Positions 11,125-23,154 of a stretch of DNA of 64,000 nt are shown here, in pieces. The translations under genes and the position numbers were made by a program. The notes beneath the pieces are model-generated. The model had not been told where the DNA came from, searched no databases, and was given only the letters and a program-made list of their open reading frames with translations. Position 1 is the stretch's first letter, and each line of letters starts with the position of its first letter. Source of the DNA: Sipunculus nudus (taxonomy: Eukaryota > Annelida > Sipuncula > Golfingiida > Sipunculidae); NCBI GenBank assembly GCA_026874595.1, contig CM049306.1, positions 57,223,519-57,287,518 of the forward strand, in the 5' to 3' direction.

Positions 11125-12127
11125 CAAGTGACCCATGGGTCATGATGCTCAGCTGACTGGGAAGAGATTTGCCAAAGGAAATTTTATCATCTGAATGGTA
11201 GTATATACCCATTCATATGAAGCATCAAACAGATTAACCAACAGGCCAAGATTGTGACAGTATTTATATATCTCAAAAATAGAGAAAAAATGCATAAACT
11301 TTAAAAAAAAAATACAGGTGGTTCCACCAGTCTGCAGAAACTAATAAAAACACTTAATGGTCAATATCCATGCAAAGAATCATGGTGATCTCTGCATTAG
11401 TTGTTCAGATACTTAAGATTTTGTATCAAATTTTCCATTATTCTGAAGGATACTTCGGAGTCCTATAGCTTGAAGGATATGGGTAACAGAGACCTAATTT
11501 CAGGTTTCCATGGAGACTTTTCATGGGTCTCCAAGTGTGTCAAGAATGAAGATTCTAGGTCCAGTTGTTATGATTAGTGCCCTGTTAACAGATGTTCATA
11601 TCTTTAAAGGTCTCAAAAATAGAGAAAAAAATTCGTAAAAAAACCTGAACAAATACAGGTGGTGCCACCAGTCTGCAGAAACTGCTGAAACACTCCATGA
11701 TCAATATCCATACAAACAATTATGGTGATCTCTGCATTAGTTGTTCAGATAGAGAAAAAAATTCGTAAAAAATTGAAAAATACAGGTGGCGCCACCAGTC
11801 TACAGGAACTGATGAAACTTCTCATGATCAATATGTATGCAAAAAATCATGACCAACAGTGATGTAGTGAATGAGATATTGAAGTTTTTATATGAAATTT
11901 TTGAATATTCTGGGGGGTACTTTGGGGTTCCATAGCTCGAAGGATATGGGTAACAGAGACCTAATTTCTGGTTTCCAAGGAGATTTTTCATGGACCTCTC
12001 AGAATGTAAAGTTACAAGATTCTAGGTCCAGCGGTTACCATTTGTGCCAGGTTAACAGACAGACGGACGGACAGACGGACGGAGGACAAAGAGTGATTGC
12101 TAGAGCTCAGATGACTTACAGCTAAAA
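11125..12127 (+). mobile_element. Family C element, complete-looking copy
   Basis: It begins ACAAGTGACCCATGGGTCAT then GATGCTCAGCTGAC, the inverse of the 3' hairpin arm. It runs through three partial family C units (about 11,280, 11,620 and 11,750) and ends after a GACGGACGGACAGACGG tract with a damaged hairpin at 12,101-12,127. Non-coding. Confidence 0.6.
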
Positions 12128-12724
12128 ACCTTTGCATATTTAGGTAATTTAACACATCTATAAACCCAAGCTATCTATGACTGCAACAATTTTCACAACC
12201 ACGAGGACACTATGAAGATGAAGAGTATGATTTCTTATCATGAGCTTTAAAAGTGAATTCCTGCAAATCACAAAGACTCAGTACTTTCTTACTCACCATA
12301 CTTTTTAAAGAAGGTGCTATTCATAAAAGATCAAAGAAACCAGGAAAATTTAATTTTACACTTATATCAAACATCATGGAAATGATTTGGATAGATGTTG
12401 CAGTGCAGTTTTTGGCATGACTAACTTCATGCCAATTTTAGTTTTGAATCTTACCCTTTTGATTATTCTTGTTAATAATCAACTACAAATATAGAGATAG
12501 TGTATTTGAGTTGTTGAACAAACATGTGGAAAACAATAAATTTACCCAAAGCATACCATATGCATGCCAAAGGTAGGACGAACTATTAATTTTTGTAAAG
12601 TTGGTGAAAGACTAACAATTATATACTATTTCAGGATATGTGTGAGATGTAACATTTGATTTCTTCCAATGATAAGAATTATTAAGAACAAGAGCATGAG
12701 GAATGAGCGTGAAGACAGACTTAC
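12128..12724 (-). other. Intron f-g, exon-proximal part
   Basis: AT-rich sequence between the family C copy and exon f; nothing recognised. Confidence 0.5.
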
Positions 12725-12988
12725 TTTGGCTTTATAAGTATTAGACTGAATCTCCCTGAACTGACGGTAGTATGCGTCTCCTGCTCCTTTGGTCAGTTGG
12801 AACGCTCTGCGCAAGTGTTTTTGTAGAACCTCTGGCTGGATGGGAACAAGGGAGAATTCCTCAGGCTCCGAGTCAGAAGATGAAGGCGATAACATCAGTC
12901 TTGATGGGGTGACAGATGCTGGCGGGTCAGGACTACACAGTCGAGGGTACTGGGCACATGGAACAGCTTTCTTGTACACACGGTGCTC
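12725..12988 (-). CDS. Minus-strand gene, exon f (largest)
   Basis: This 264-nt exon has 88 codons, phase 0 at both ends. The acceptor is TTTGTTCTGCAG before GAGCACCG and the donor is GCCAAA before GTAAGT. The peptide opens EHRVYKKAVPCAQYPRLC, then has a Pro/Ser-rich acidic linker (SPSSSDSEPEEF), then FSLVPIQPEVLQKHLRRAF and a basic helical tail ending SNTYKAK. The linker looks like a phosphorylatable disordered hinge between folded parts. The surrounding DNA is GC-richer than the introns, as expected of exon sequence. Confidence 0.85.
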
Positions 12989-13130
12989 CTGCAGAACAAA
13001 CAAGTCAAATAGAAGGGAAGATCAAGAGATGGGCTCCCATCATCACAGAACACATACAACTAGAATTCTACTAATTGGTACTGCATAATTTTTTATAACC
13101 CTTTTTGGGGTAGGTAACTGTATCAATTCT

Positions 13131-13400
13131 TAATGCTGGCACAACTATTAATTCCATTCTAGTTTTGGACTCGTGACAGGGCAAAAAACACATGATCATC
13201 CTGATGCCAACCAGGCTCTGTCTCCCACACCTGCTACTCCTGGCTGTGAAACAATGAGGAACCCCTGAAAGGCGCACTTGTTTTTGAGTGAAACTCAGAG
13301 CAGAGCTCACCTGTGAAAATTTCACAACTTCTTGGCTGAGATTCAAACTTACTATCTCTCGGTTTAGTCCTATGCTGTATATACCCATAGACCATGGACG
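13131..13400 (-). mobile_element. tRNA-derived SINE, minus strand
   Basis: Read on the minus strand, a B-box-like GTTTGAATCTCAGCC (plus 13,334-13,348) follows a degenerate tRNA head, then a body containing GTGCGCCTTTCAGGGGTTCCT. The same body phrase occurs in the plus-strand SINE at 29,461-29,760. The open frames here are repeat shadows. Confidence 0.6.
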
Positions 13401-13419
13401 CCAGTGGTACTGATATTAT

Positions 13420-14224
13420 TGGAAAGGCACAATTCATCCATACCTTGATAATTCAACTGACACATGATGACATATACAATAACTATAACACATTACAATT
13501 CTAAAAAGAGTTTTTTTCATAAAATCTTAATGAGATGCTACAACACTTTCCATCTTTTCACATTATTCTTAATATGTATCACATGGAAAAGTCTACAACA
13601 CAGTTGATATTCTATCTCATGCTGAGTATCAAATATGTACACTGGTTCACATATGCAAGTACATAAAGTAAATATATCTGCACTTGTACTCATACAGAGA
13701 TATCTATACAGTATTTTGAAACATATTCAAGTATTGTAACCAAAATTAACAATGTACTCTCTCCCAAAACCTGAAGAGTAGACGATTAACCATTTATTCT
13801 TTGTGTATGTTAATAATAAAAAAGTTATATCAATGAGCTGGTACATAGGATGCCACAGCAGTTTTTACAGTATGGGTGTAATAAAGTCCTGTCTGCTGCA
13901 TTCTTTACTCTTACCAGCTATTCTAGTAACTTACATTGAAAACCATTTAAGAGTTGGAACCATCAATCCTTGAACTGGTAAAAGGATGAATCAATTTAAT
14001 ATGAACCTCTTGAGTGAAAAGGGTCTTGATCCTTGTGATATAACTTAGTATGCAGTAAGCCAAACTACAGACATTTTTTACATTTTTTAGATTTAATCTT
14101 TAAATCATTATCCATATAAATCCGATAGATCATGGTGTTAAACCATCATAAACATGCAAGTTTTGTGTTATTAGAAAACTCTTTACAAATTTCCTGTTAT
14201 ATATTTTTCAGCATGTCACCCTAC
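13420..14224 (-). other. Intron e-f
   Basis: AT-rich intron with no element or coding signal recognised. Confidence 0.6.
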
Positions 14225-14280
14225 CTGGGAGTTCAATTTGTCCCTTTCCCTGGCCACATGTGTGTCAAAGTTAGGTGTAC
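14225..14280 (-). CDS. Minus-strand gene, exon e
   Basis: This 56-nt exon contributes two bases completing a Gly codon, then 18 codons reading TPNFDTHVARERDKLNSQ. The acceptor is TGTTTTACAG and the donor is CCCAG before GTAGGG. The other two frames contain stops. The peptide is charged and leads directly into EHRVYKK of exon f. Confidence 0.75.
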
Positions 14281-14954
14281 CTGTAAAACAATTTATGTAA
14301 TCAGGCCAATCAAATGAGAGATTTCCAATTCAATCGATTTAATAGTAGGCATGATAACATATTAAGGCAACATGCCTGGCACAACCCCCTCAATTTTGAT
14401 TTAATCCCAAAGTTTACACTGCTTCAAATGCATAATGGACCCAATAAATACCCCATCATTTTACACCTGGTAACATGTCCTTTCGATAGTAAATACCTTT
14501 AAGAAATTCACATTCATTTTCATATGATATATTTCAATGTTTTTTACACAAACCAGTCATGACATTCATGTTATGTATTTGTAGCTTCACTGTCAATGTT
14601 CATAAAACTAGAAAGATATATAGATGGAGATGCTACTAGTTACAACATTTTTGTTTCTTTACAGGAAAGGTCAAATACCTGATGGTTGGATTGTCTGTTG
14701 AATAGATATTAAAGTAATCATGTGAAAAGTTATTATTTATTAAGCCCTCAGGAATCCAGGTTTTATATGTATAGGACAAAAATTAATTTTTATCCAAAGA
14801 TCAGTACCAATGGTTAAGAGACACATTCATGATGATTTCACCATTTGGCTTTCAGCCTCAGGTAGAGAATAAACCATAGATCTATTTTGGCTACGTCATA
14901 TGCCTCCAGTTAACTTAATTTACAACAGATGCTAGTAATAGTATATGAACTCAC
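14281..14954 (-). other. Intron d-e
   Basis: AT-rich; no repeat family recognised. Confidence 0.6.
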
Positions 14955-14991
14955 CGTCTTCTATACCAGAATCAACATTCTCAGAACTGAC
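14955..14991 (-). CDS. Minus-strand gene, exon d (micro-exon)
   Basis: This 37-nt exon reads VSSENVDSGIED plus the first base of a Gly codon finished by exon e. The acceptor is GTTTTGTAG and the donor is GAAGACG before GTGAGT. It is short, but both splice sites are good and the frame fits both neighbours. The peptide is acidic and Ser-rich. Confidence 0.7.
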
Positions 14992-15330
14992 CTACAAAAC
15001 AATAGTTACATTAACCTCAATATATGTAGTGATCAACTTTTCTGTGTATTCATTTTCTATCTCTACATACACCTAAATACATTATTAATGTCATAGAAAC
15101 GATCATGATCAGGTTTCTGTATCAGGTATATCAAATATTTTACAGCTGACTGAACAACTTGACTGTGTAAGGTGAAGGATGTCATAAAACAGACAATTTC
15201 TCAAAAGGATGCTTATAAAAACATAACATGTAACAATGTTACGAATCCATAAAAGGTTTAATGTTTAACAGCCTAATAAAATAAATCTCATTTGTTTTAC
15301 ATATAGAGATAAATGTGACACAGATTTTAC

Positions 15331-15450
15331 TTTAGAGCCAAGCTCTGTGCGAGTCAACTGGTTTATGCAGGAGTATATTTGGTGCCTACCACCCTGATCC
15401 TGCTGAACATACTGGGACCCGGGGTTAAGTTCAGACAGCATCTCCTTGGT
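15331..15450 (-). CDS. Minus-strand gene, exon c
   Basis: This 120-nt exon has 40 codons in phase 0, starting TKEMLSELNPGSQYVQQDQG and ending NQLTRTELGSK. The acceptor is CTATTTTTCAG, just downstream (in transcript sense) of the CAATA repeat array; the donor is TCTAAA before GTAAAA. The peptide is Gln-rich and polar. Its 5' phase does not fit exon b directly, so an exon is missing between them or exon b is wrong. Confidence 0.7.
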
Positions 15451-15570
15451 CTGAAAAATAGTTTGTTTGAATATACAATACAATACAATACAATACAATA
15501 CAATACAATACAATACAATACAATACAATACAATACAATACAAAACAATACAATACAATACAATATGATT
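15451..15570 (+). repeat. CAATA pentanucleotide array
   Basis: About 18 near-perfect CAATA units (15,475-15,565), lying right next to the acceptor site of exon c. The frames of repeated YCIVL and NTIQY are translations of it. Confidence 0.95.
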
Positions 15571-16149
15571 TTCATTTTAAAATATAATATTCATTTTAGC
15601 ATATAATATTCATTTTAAACTATAATATTTATATAAAATTTTACATTAACTTAATAATATTATATTCATTTTAAAAAGAAATTAAATAAAATAAAAATAC
15701 ATTATTCATCATGAAATCAAATATAATAATATAATAATATATAATATTTTAGCAAAACTTAATCTTCCACATTTTGTATGAACAAATATAAGTTATTATT
15801 ATAAAATATGTGATTAATGAGCTAAATTACTAAATCATAAAATACCACTTAAAAAAAGATGTAATATTTTTTTCACAAAGCACATCCAAGAAGACCATGG
15901 TCAATGGTTTTAAAGGGGATTTCCATATACTCAGGCTGGTATTTCTAGTATGTATATTACTGGCCTGAAGCTAGATATCTATCTCTAGCGATAGTTTGGT
16001 GGGGATTGGACCTGTAACAGCCTAGATGAAGCCGAAATAACATTCTTTAGTGACAACACCATATTTGCTGGATTATACCAGGATTATTGTGATAATTTTA
16101 TTATATCTAAGGACAGAGGTTGCTGTATAACAGTCATCTTTATACTCAC
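15571..16149 (-). other. Intron region between exons b and c
   Basis: Very AT-rich to 15,850, then a moderately complex stretch. An exon joining b to c in phase is expected here but I could not identify one with confidence. Confidence 0.4.
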
Positions 16150-16204
16150 TCAAACCTAGAGAAGTAGTCCTGGATTTGCTCCATCATGGCTGAATTATTC
16201 ATGC
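16150..16204 (-). CDS. Possible exon b
   Basis: The acceptor is ACAAATGTTTCAG and the donor is TTTGA before GTGAGT, a very good consensus. Only one frame is open, reading MNNSAMMEQIQDYFSRF after two leading bases. The two leading bases fit a one-base overhang from the candidate first exon at 36,655-36,694 (giving an Arg codon). The downstream phase does not match exon c, so confidence is limited. Confidence 0.4.
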
Positions 16205-18121
16205 CTGAAACATTTGTAAATCATCAATACAGACAGGGATACAGATAAAGATACAGTCAACACAATACTGTATGATTAAATAGTAATGTTTCCACTTATA
16301 CAGGACATGTTGCTGTTTGTGGATAATTTATATAAACTCTGCTTACAAAGTTGTTCACATTATGTACTATTTATTCCACATAACATGCTAATTTCATTGA
16401 ATGCATAAATTTATGGAAGAGCCACTGGTCAAATGCCAAAGGACCTTATCGCTTATCTAATTTTTAAACAGTAAAGATAAATAAAGATATTTTCTTGAAA
16501 AAATCTCTCTAAAGTGAGCATTGAACTATCCCGGTATACAAACTGAGTGTTCAACAGTAAAAAGGCCTAACTGATAAAATTAATTGGCAAAGTATTGCTA
16601 ATCACCTTATATCACATATATATTTCTAACGTACTAACAATGTAAACAAATCAGTATATTGATCACAAATTCACTGCAGGACACTTGTATATGCAGTTAA
16701 ACATCAAGACACTGGCTATTATGCCAGCCCTGCAGCCACTGCTCATTTACCATACAAGTGGAAACATTCAATACACTGATTATATCAGTATACATACCCC
16801 TGTCCATGTTAGTGCTCTATCAAGAAAACACCTATCAGGCAAACATAGCTAAACACTCTGACACTATACTCTAAATGTGCTACATGTACACAGCACAAGT
16901 TTATCCTTTATTTCATGAATTTATCCAAGTGTTACAAGCAATTTAAAGACTTCCTCCACGTCTTTTTCGAACTATTTGTATGACATATATAGCTTAGTAA
17001 TGGTGCTGCCACAACAGGGAAGTGTGAATGTATTGGCCAAGGTGAAAGTTTACTAATTTTATCAACGGCAAATTATATCCTTGTTGTACTGTTTACCATA
17101 TCCTGTTTCAGCATGGATAATTAGAAACAAGTTCATGGCCAATGAGTTTAAATGAGCCAAATTTAGTAAGTAGATAATCAAGAGAAACTAATGGAAAAAA
17201 TATTAATTACAATATATATGTATGAAAACTATTTATCATGAAATATTAAAAGTATTTATTGTCCTCACTAATGTGTGATATTATGTGTTAAATAAGATAA
17301 TTTCTTATTTTTATTCCAGAACTAATATTTGTATATTCAAATTTGTACATTTTTGTATTAATTCTATTTCATAAGAATGTCAGGGAAAAGAATTAAATTA
17401 TTTTGCACTGCATACCAATATAAAACCTTTGTATATTGCATTAATATCAGTTTTTACTTTACTTAAAGTCTATATTTATCACTTGTTAGAAGATTATTTC
17501 TGTTAGAAAACTATGCAATTAATATCAGTGTGTTGTTGAAACTGTTTTAATGTTATTATTTATTTACTTATAACTAAGTTTAATTAATCATTATCATTGT
17601 TTCACATAAGGATATATAATGTATTATGTATATATTTTTGTTGGATCTGTGGGCCTGAAATCTTAATTTCCAGATTAAAGACATTAATAGTCAGAATACA
17701 GTATTACATCTGACTAACATATACTGATTTATAAAAAATACACATCTGTTCTATGGGTTCACTGAAGCATTATAGAAGCAATCTACATAACTTATATACG
17801 ATGTATTTAGACATGCAACAAGGTGTTCCAAATCTCTAGCTGCCACAACAAGGAAGTGTTCAAAGCTAGTTAAAGGACATACATAAATGTTTGCCCATTC
17901 ATCCATACCAAATTATATCCTCATTGTGTTTATAATTTCCTGGTATATTTTCCTGATAAATGAATCAGTGAATCGGAAATTTGCAGGAAAATTCCAGTTT
18001 TTTGTTATATTCTTGTCATAACTGCATTTTATCAATGAATAACTGTATTTTAGTCTGTTAGTTCCTGAAATCTTCAAATATTTACAATCTGTTGGGTTAA
18101 TTGAGATAAAAATAAAAGAAA
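16205..18121 (-). other. Intronic / intergenic AT-rich stretch
   Basis: No recognised element and no plausible coding exon on either strand. Confidence 0.5.
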
Positions 18122-18920
18122 ACTAGAATACGAGTAGTCGACAAGTGACTACATGTATCTGCCGAAATCAGAGTGGGACAGGTTAAGTGAGTTATGGATT
18201 GAGTGAGAGGGGAAATAGAGTAAGGTGTGTTGAATATCAGCATGGATGCCTGCAGCTGAAATGTGTATGTAGGTTGCGCCACCTACCACAAAATCCAGAA
18301 AGTTATCCAAGCTGTATACAATTGCAAAATTTTAGGCAGATAAGTCAAACCAGTGCCGAGATATGAGTGATTTTATCCCATGGCAGACAAACAGAAGGAC
18401 GCCATGCAAAAATGGCCGCAGGTGGCGCTACCAGTGTGGGTATGATAAAGAGGTATGTGAGATCTATACATATGCAAAATTTTAGGAGGATACGTCAAAC
18501 CAGTACTGAGATATTAGCCTGGATGTCTCCAGCCTGAACATGAATAAAGGAGGCACCACCTGCCACAAAATCAAGAAAGCTATCCAAGAAGTATATACAT
18601 GCAAAATTTTAGGCAGATATATCAAACCACTGCTGAGATATGAGTGATTTTATCCCACGGCAGACAGACAGAGAGCCACTGTGCAAAAATGGTTGCAGGT
18701 GGCGCCACGCGTTTTGCTTTTGTTAAAGAGGTATGTGAGATCTATACACATGCATAATTTCAGGAGGATAAGTCAAACCAGTCCTGAGATATAAGCCTGG
18801 ATGTCTGCAGCCTGAACATGAATGCAGGTGGCACCACCTGTCATAAAATCAAGAAAGCTATCCAGGATGAATACACATTCTTACAGACTTATCAGACTTA
18901 CAGTGAGCTGAGCTAAAAAA
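18122..18920 (+). mobile_element. Family H element, copy 1
   Basis: It starts ACTAGAATACGAGTAGTCGA, followed by CAAGTGACTAC; GTAGTC and GACTAC form a short inverted repeat. Two and a half core units follow (AGGTGGCGCCACC-type palindromes, AAGAAAGCTATCCA, TCAAACCACTGC, GATTTTATCCCA, GTGCAAAAATGG). It ends with GACTTACAGTGAGCTGAGCTAAAA, a damaged hairpin like that of family A/C. Copy 2 is at 26,630-27,868. Non-coding. Confidence 0.65.
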
Positions 18921-19480
18921 AGATTGGGTGGGGGGTAATAATAATGGGCAGTTTCTGTGATTTTCTGCTCATATGCATGAATCAACTGCATTTGGATCCA
19001 AACGTCTTTTAATGTCAAGCCTCCCATATTGGTTCTGAACTTAATTGCTCTAACATTTCTGGTCCACCTATGATGATACTAATAAGCCTCAGCTTACCTG
19101 TTCATTTGAATTGATAATACTCGATCAATGAAAACTTCAGGCTTGAAATCATCCCTCTAGTTATATTTTTGTAAAAAATAATGCCTCCACCTCATACATA
19201 TTTTCATCAGAACAGAAATGGAAGTATATTTCATTTATGCTTAAAACAAGGCTGAAATTTGTGAAAAGGAATATTTCACTACATAATTACAAATTGTCTA
19301 TAGATGCTGATACATTAAGACACAGGCCTGACCAATTAATTCAGATAAGGATCTGAGACTTGACACATAAATACATTTTTCTTTAAATATTTATAACAAT
19401 CCAAGTATTTCAGGTTTAATATTCAATTACTAAAGCCACCTCTAAAGGCTTTATGAACAAAAGTATAAAATGATGCGAAA
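18921..19480 (+). other. Unannotated AT-rich stretch
   Basis: Nothing recognised. Confidence 0.4.
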
Positions 19481-21220
19481 ACTAGATGTGTCGGAACAAC
19501 ACGAATGCCCCCGCCTTGGGCAAATTAGAAACATTTGTAAAATTTGGAAAATTTTTTAAGTTCAGGAGGTGTCGTATGGTCAAAAGTAGGTCAACAAGGG
19601 CAAAATGCAAACTCGATCTGTAACGGGTCATTATCAAGCAACACACCAAAAATCATGCCAGTATATGCAGGCATTGTGAAAAAAGTCCATACATGTGCAT
19701 TTTCCATAAAAATTTCTATCTTTCATGATATTTTCTATGTTTAGGAGCCGTAAAACAATCAAAAGTAGGTCAACCGGGTTGAAACGCAAACTCGATCTGT
19801 AACTGTCATTATCTGCCCACACAAAAAAATGAGGGTGGTATCTGCAGGCATTGAGGAAAAAAAGTCAGTACATATGCATTTGTTATGAAAATTTATATTT
19901 TTCATGAAACTTTCTATGTTCAGGAGCAGTCAAATGGTCAAAAGTAGGTCAACTGAGACAAAACAAGAACTCGATCTGTAACTGGTCATTATCTGCCTAC
20001 ACACCAAAAATCAGGCCTGTATCTGCAGGCACTATGAAAAAAAGTCCATACATGTGCACCTTTTTATGAAATTTTCTATGTTAGAGCACCGTTAAACGGT
20101 CAAAAGTAGGTCAACTAGGACAAAACGTGAACTTGATCTGTAACTGGTCATTATCTGCCCACACAAAAAATCAGGCCAATATCTGCAGGTATTGTGAAGA
20201 AAAGTCTGTACAAGTGTATTGTCATGAAAATATATATTTTACATGAAATTTTCTATGTTCAGGAGCCGTAAAACAGTCAAAAGTAGGTCAACTGGGACGA
20301 AATGCGAACTCCATCTGTAACTGGTCAATATCTGCAGACACACCAAAAATCAGGCCAATATCTGCAGGCATTGAGAAAAAAAGTCCATACATGTGTATTT
20401 GTCATGAAATTTCATATTTTTCATGAAATTTTCCATATTCAGGAGCCGTAAAACGGTCAAAAGTAGGTCAACCGGGACGAAACCCGAACCTGATCTGTAA
20501 CTGGTCTATATCTGCCCACACACCAAAAATTAGGCCAATATCTGCAGGCATTGCGAAAAAAAGTCTGTACATGTGTATCTGTCATGAATATTTCTATTTT
20601 TCATGAAACTTTCTAAGTTTAGGAGCCGTAAAACGGTCAAAAGTAGGTCAACCGGGACAAAACGTGAAGTCGATCTGTAACTGGTCTATATCTGCCCACA
20701 CACCAAAAATCAGGCCAATATCTGCAGGCACTGCGAAAAAAAGTCTGTACATGTGTATTTGTCATGAAATTTCATATTTTCCATGAAATTTTCTATGTTC
20801 AGGAGCCGTAAAACGGTCAAAAGTAGGTCAACCGGGACAAAACGTGAAGTCGATCTGTAACTGGTCTATATCTGCTCACACACCAAAAATCAAGCCAATA
20901 TCTGCAGGCATTGCAAAAAAAAAGTCCGTACATGTGTATCTGTCATGAATATTTCTATTTTTCATGAAATTTTCTAAGTTTACGAGCCGTAAAACGGTCA
21001 AAATAGGTCAACCGGGACGAAACGCGAACTCCACCTGTAACTGGTCTATATCTGCCCACACACCAAAAATCAGGCAAATATCTGCAGGCATTGAGAAAAA
21101 AAGTCCGTACAACTGTTTGATTTCGGAATGACGGAAGGACGGAAGGACGGAAGGAGGGAAGGATGGAATGATGGACATGGGTAAAACTATATGCCCCGGC
21201 CACTTTGTGGCAGGGGCATA
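19481..21220 (+). mobile_element. Family B element, copy 2 (intact array)
   Basis: It starts ACTAGATGTGTCGG with GAATGCCCCCGCC at the 5' end. Nine tandem units of about 180 bp follow (starts near 19,562, 19,745, 19,923, 20,090, 20,265, 20,445, 20,625, 20,805 and 20,984). A GGAAGGAC microsatellite lies at 21,130-21,165 and the hairpin at 21,191-21,219, then AAAA. Open frames within are shadows of the repeat. Confidence 0.8.
21191..21219 (+). repeat. Terminal hairpin of family B copy 2
   Basis: Arms ATGCCCCGGCCAC and GTGGCAGGGGCAT around TTT, one mismatch. Confidence 0.9.
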
Positions 21221-21359
21221 AAAAGGTACATGATTTTCTGAAAAGGTAAGTAAGTATAACTCAAAACCAAAATTACAAATTTCCAGAACATATTTCAGTA
21301 TGAGAAGCTTTTCTGCAAACTTTAACAAGAGCATCACAAACATGCATAATACACACGTT

Positions 21360-21878
21360 GTGTATCTGGTGACCTCTGACCTCATTAAATATGTGTAATT
21401 TTTATGAGAAGGTAATTCAGGTGAGAAACTCTATTGGTAAATATGTATAATGAGTTTCGTGAAAATCCACAGGATTTTTGGTAAGTTACCAAGGTGTCTC
21501 CAAAGTGCAGTGATCTCTGACCTCATTTAATATGCATGGATTTTGTTGGAAATCTAAAGTAGGTGATATATTTTATTGATTAACATTTCTGATGAGTTTT
21601 ATTAAAAATCCTTCATATTCTTCCTAAGTTATCAGGGCGACACCACAAAGTAGCCTAGTGACCCATGACCTTATTAAATAAGGGTGGATGTTGCCCATAA
21701 TCGAACTCGGGTGAGAAAATCTGTTGGTTAGTAGTTATGGTGAGTTTTGTGAAAATCCATCGAAGCCCTGGTAAGATATTTAGGTGACATTAAAAGGCAA
21801 CAGACGAATGGACAGATGGACAGACAAATGGATGGAGGGTATTCAGTAATACTCCCGTCATAAGACAGGCCTATAAAA
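21360..21878 (+). mobile_element. Family F element, 3' part
   Basis: Three diverged units of about 150 bp lie here (GACCTCATTAAATATG or GACCTCATTTAATATG, GAGTTTCGTGAAAATCCA, AAGTTACCAAGGTG), then GAATGGACAGATGGACAG and a decayed end at TACTCCCGTCATAAGACAGGC followed by CTATAAAAA. It has the same order of parts as families A-E with a lost hairpin. Confidence 0.5.
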
Positions 21879-23154
21879 AGGAGAATTTTGGGAACCAAAG
21901 CTCATTAGTCCCTAGAATGGGACATTTGTACATTTTTCTCTATTCTGTGAGTTAACAGCAGAACTAATTATAGGAATCACTTTTTAAAAGTAACACCAGC
22001 TAAGTATACTAAAACTCAGATTTGCCAAGTGATAAAATGAGCTTTTTGAAGATTATGATTGGATAAAAGTATTAAAGAAAGTATTTACACCTGAAAAAGA
22101 AAAATTGTTTACAGTCAAGTTTAAAAAGTGGTATTTACTACAAAATCATAGTTATCATTTTTCATTTATGGCTAAGGAAATACAATAGCAGATTATATAT
22201 CTTTGTGGCATGTGTCGTTCATATATGTATACCCTGTAACCTGCACAAACTAATAAATAAGTCAATCTGGGAAACATGAAAGTTTGTCTTACTCAGAATA
22301 AGGAAATGTCTTCCTGAATGAGTTGCATGAACAGGGACACCCAAGTCACTGGTCTAGGTTTTGCAAGTATTTTTCCTATCAGGTGCAAAGTACCTTCATT
22401 ACCTAAATATTAATTACAGAGTGTAATGACATCACTCACTTCCTGAATCTTAAACAAAGGAAAGGGTTTATCATAACCATGACAAAACCATCAATAAACA
22501 CATGATTATTATCTACCTGTATGAAAGTGGGTGAAAAACAATATGCTGTCAATTAGAAATATCGATTTCAGGTTGACATTCAGATGATGATATCCATATA
22601 TATCTTAAAGTGTGATTGTAGTGACCCAGGCAATAAATCAATAGCTGTATCAGGCACATGGCAGGGTGTGTGGACAAATTCCTTATCACATGGCCGGCTT
22701 GAAATCAACGACTGCGTGGGCACAAGGACTGTTTGCTGATATCAACATCTAGTCCTGCTCACGTTGTTAGGCATGTGGACCTTTACAATAAGCAAACATC
22801 TGATATATTGGCACGTGACCTTAAAAAATTGCCAATCAATTTCCAAATTGTACACATTTTGTATCAATAAATAAAGTCAGCAAGTCCCTGTATAGAATAA
22901 GCCCCTAGGTTTTTATCATTTTTAATTACCCTAAACAGATCATGCATTTCCACATATCATGCCTCTTTCTAATCAATTAAATGAAGTCAGCAAATACTTT
23001 ACAATGTCAACCACTCACCAAACATGGAAAATCAGATTCACATCGTGCTGGTTAATTATTGGTTGCCCTTTTAAAATATCCTTAAATTAGATTCAGGACA
23101 TCCATCTTTTAAATACTGCTGTTAAGAACTACAGTTTACTTTATTTAAAAGAAA
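21879..23154. other. Unannotated stretch
   Basis: AT-rich, with a slightly GC-richer segment at 22,660-22,790 that is not coding in any frame. No element recognised. Confidence 0.4.

Larger units (their letters stand above)
3263..15450 (-). other. Split gene model, minus strand, product not recognised
   Basis: Eight exons (15,331-15,450; 14,955-14,991; 14,225-14,280; 12,725-12,988; 6,468-6,572; 4,793-4,965; 3,946-4,054; 3,263-3,412) have lengths 120, 37, 56, 264, 105, 173, 109 and 150 nt. Together they make 1,014 nt, or 338 codons, without a stop. Every junction keeps frame (the phases after each exon are 0,1,0,0,0,2,0,0) and has GT and AG ends, which is strong evidence of a real gene. The protein begins polar and Gln-rich, has a Ser/Asp/Glu-rich linker, then long helical segments. 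No signal peptide, membrane segment or known catalytic motif is visible. The 3' end lies outside the window and the 5' end is uncertain. I could not place it in a family. Confidence 0.8.

Noticed and set aside
15265-15606. Open frames MYCIVLYCIVL and NTIQYNTIQY
   Set aside because: Translations of the CAATA array. Only 15,331-15,450 on the minus strand is taken as an exon.
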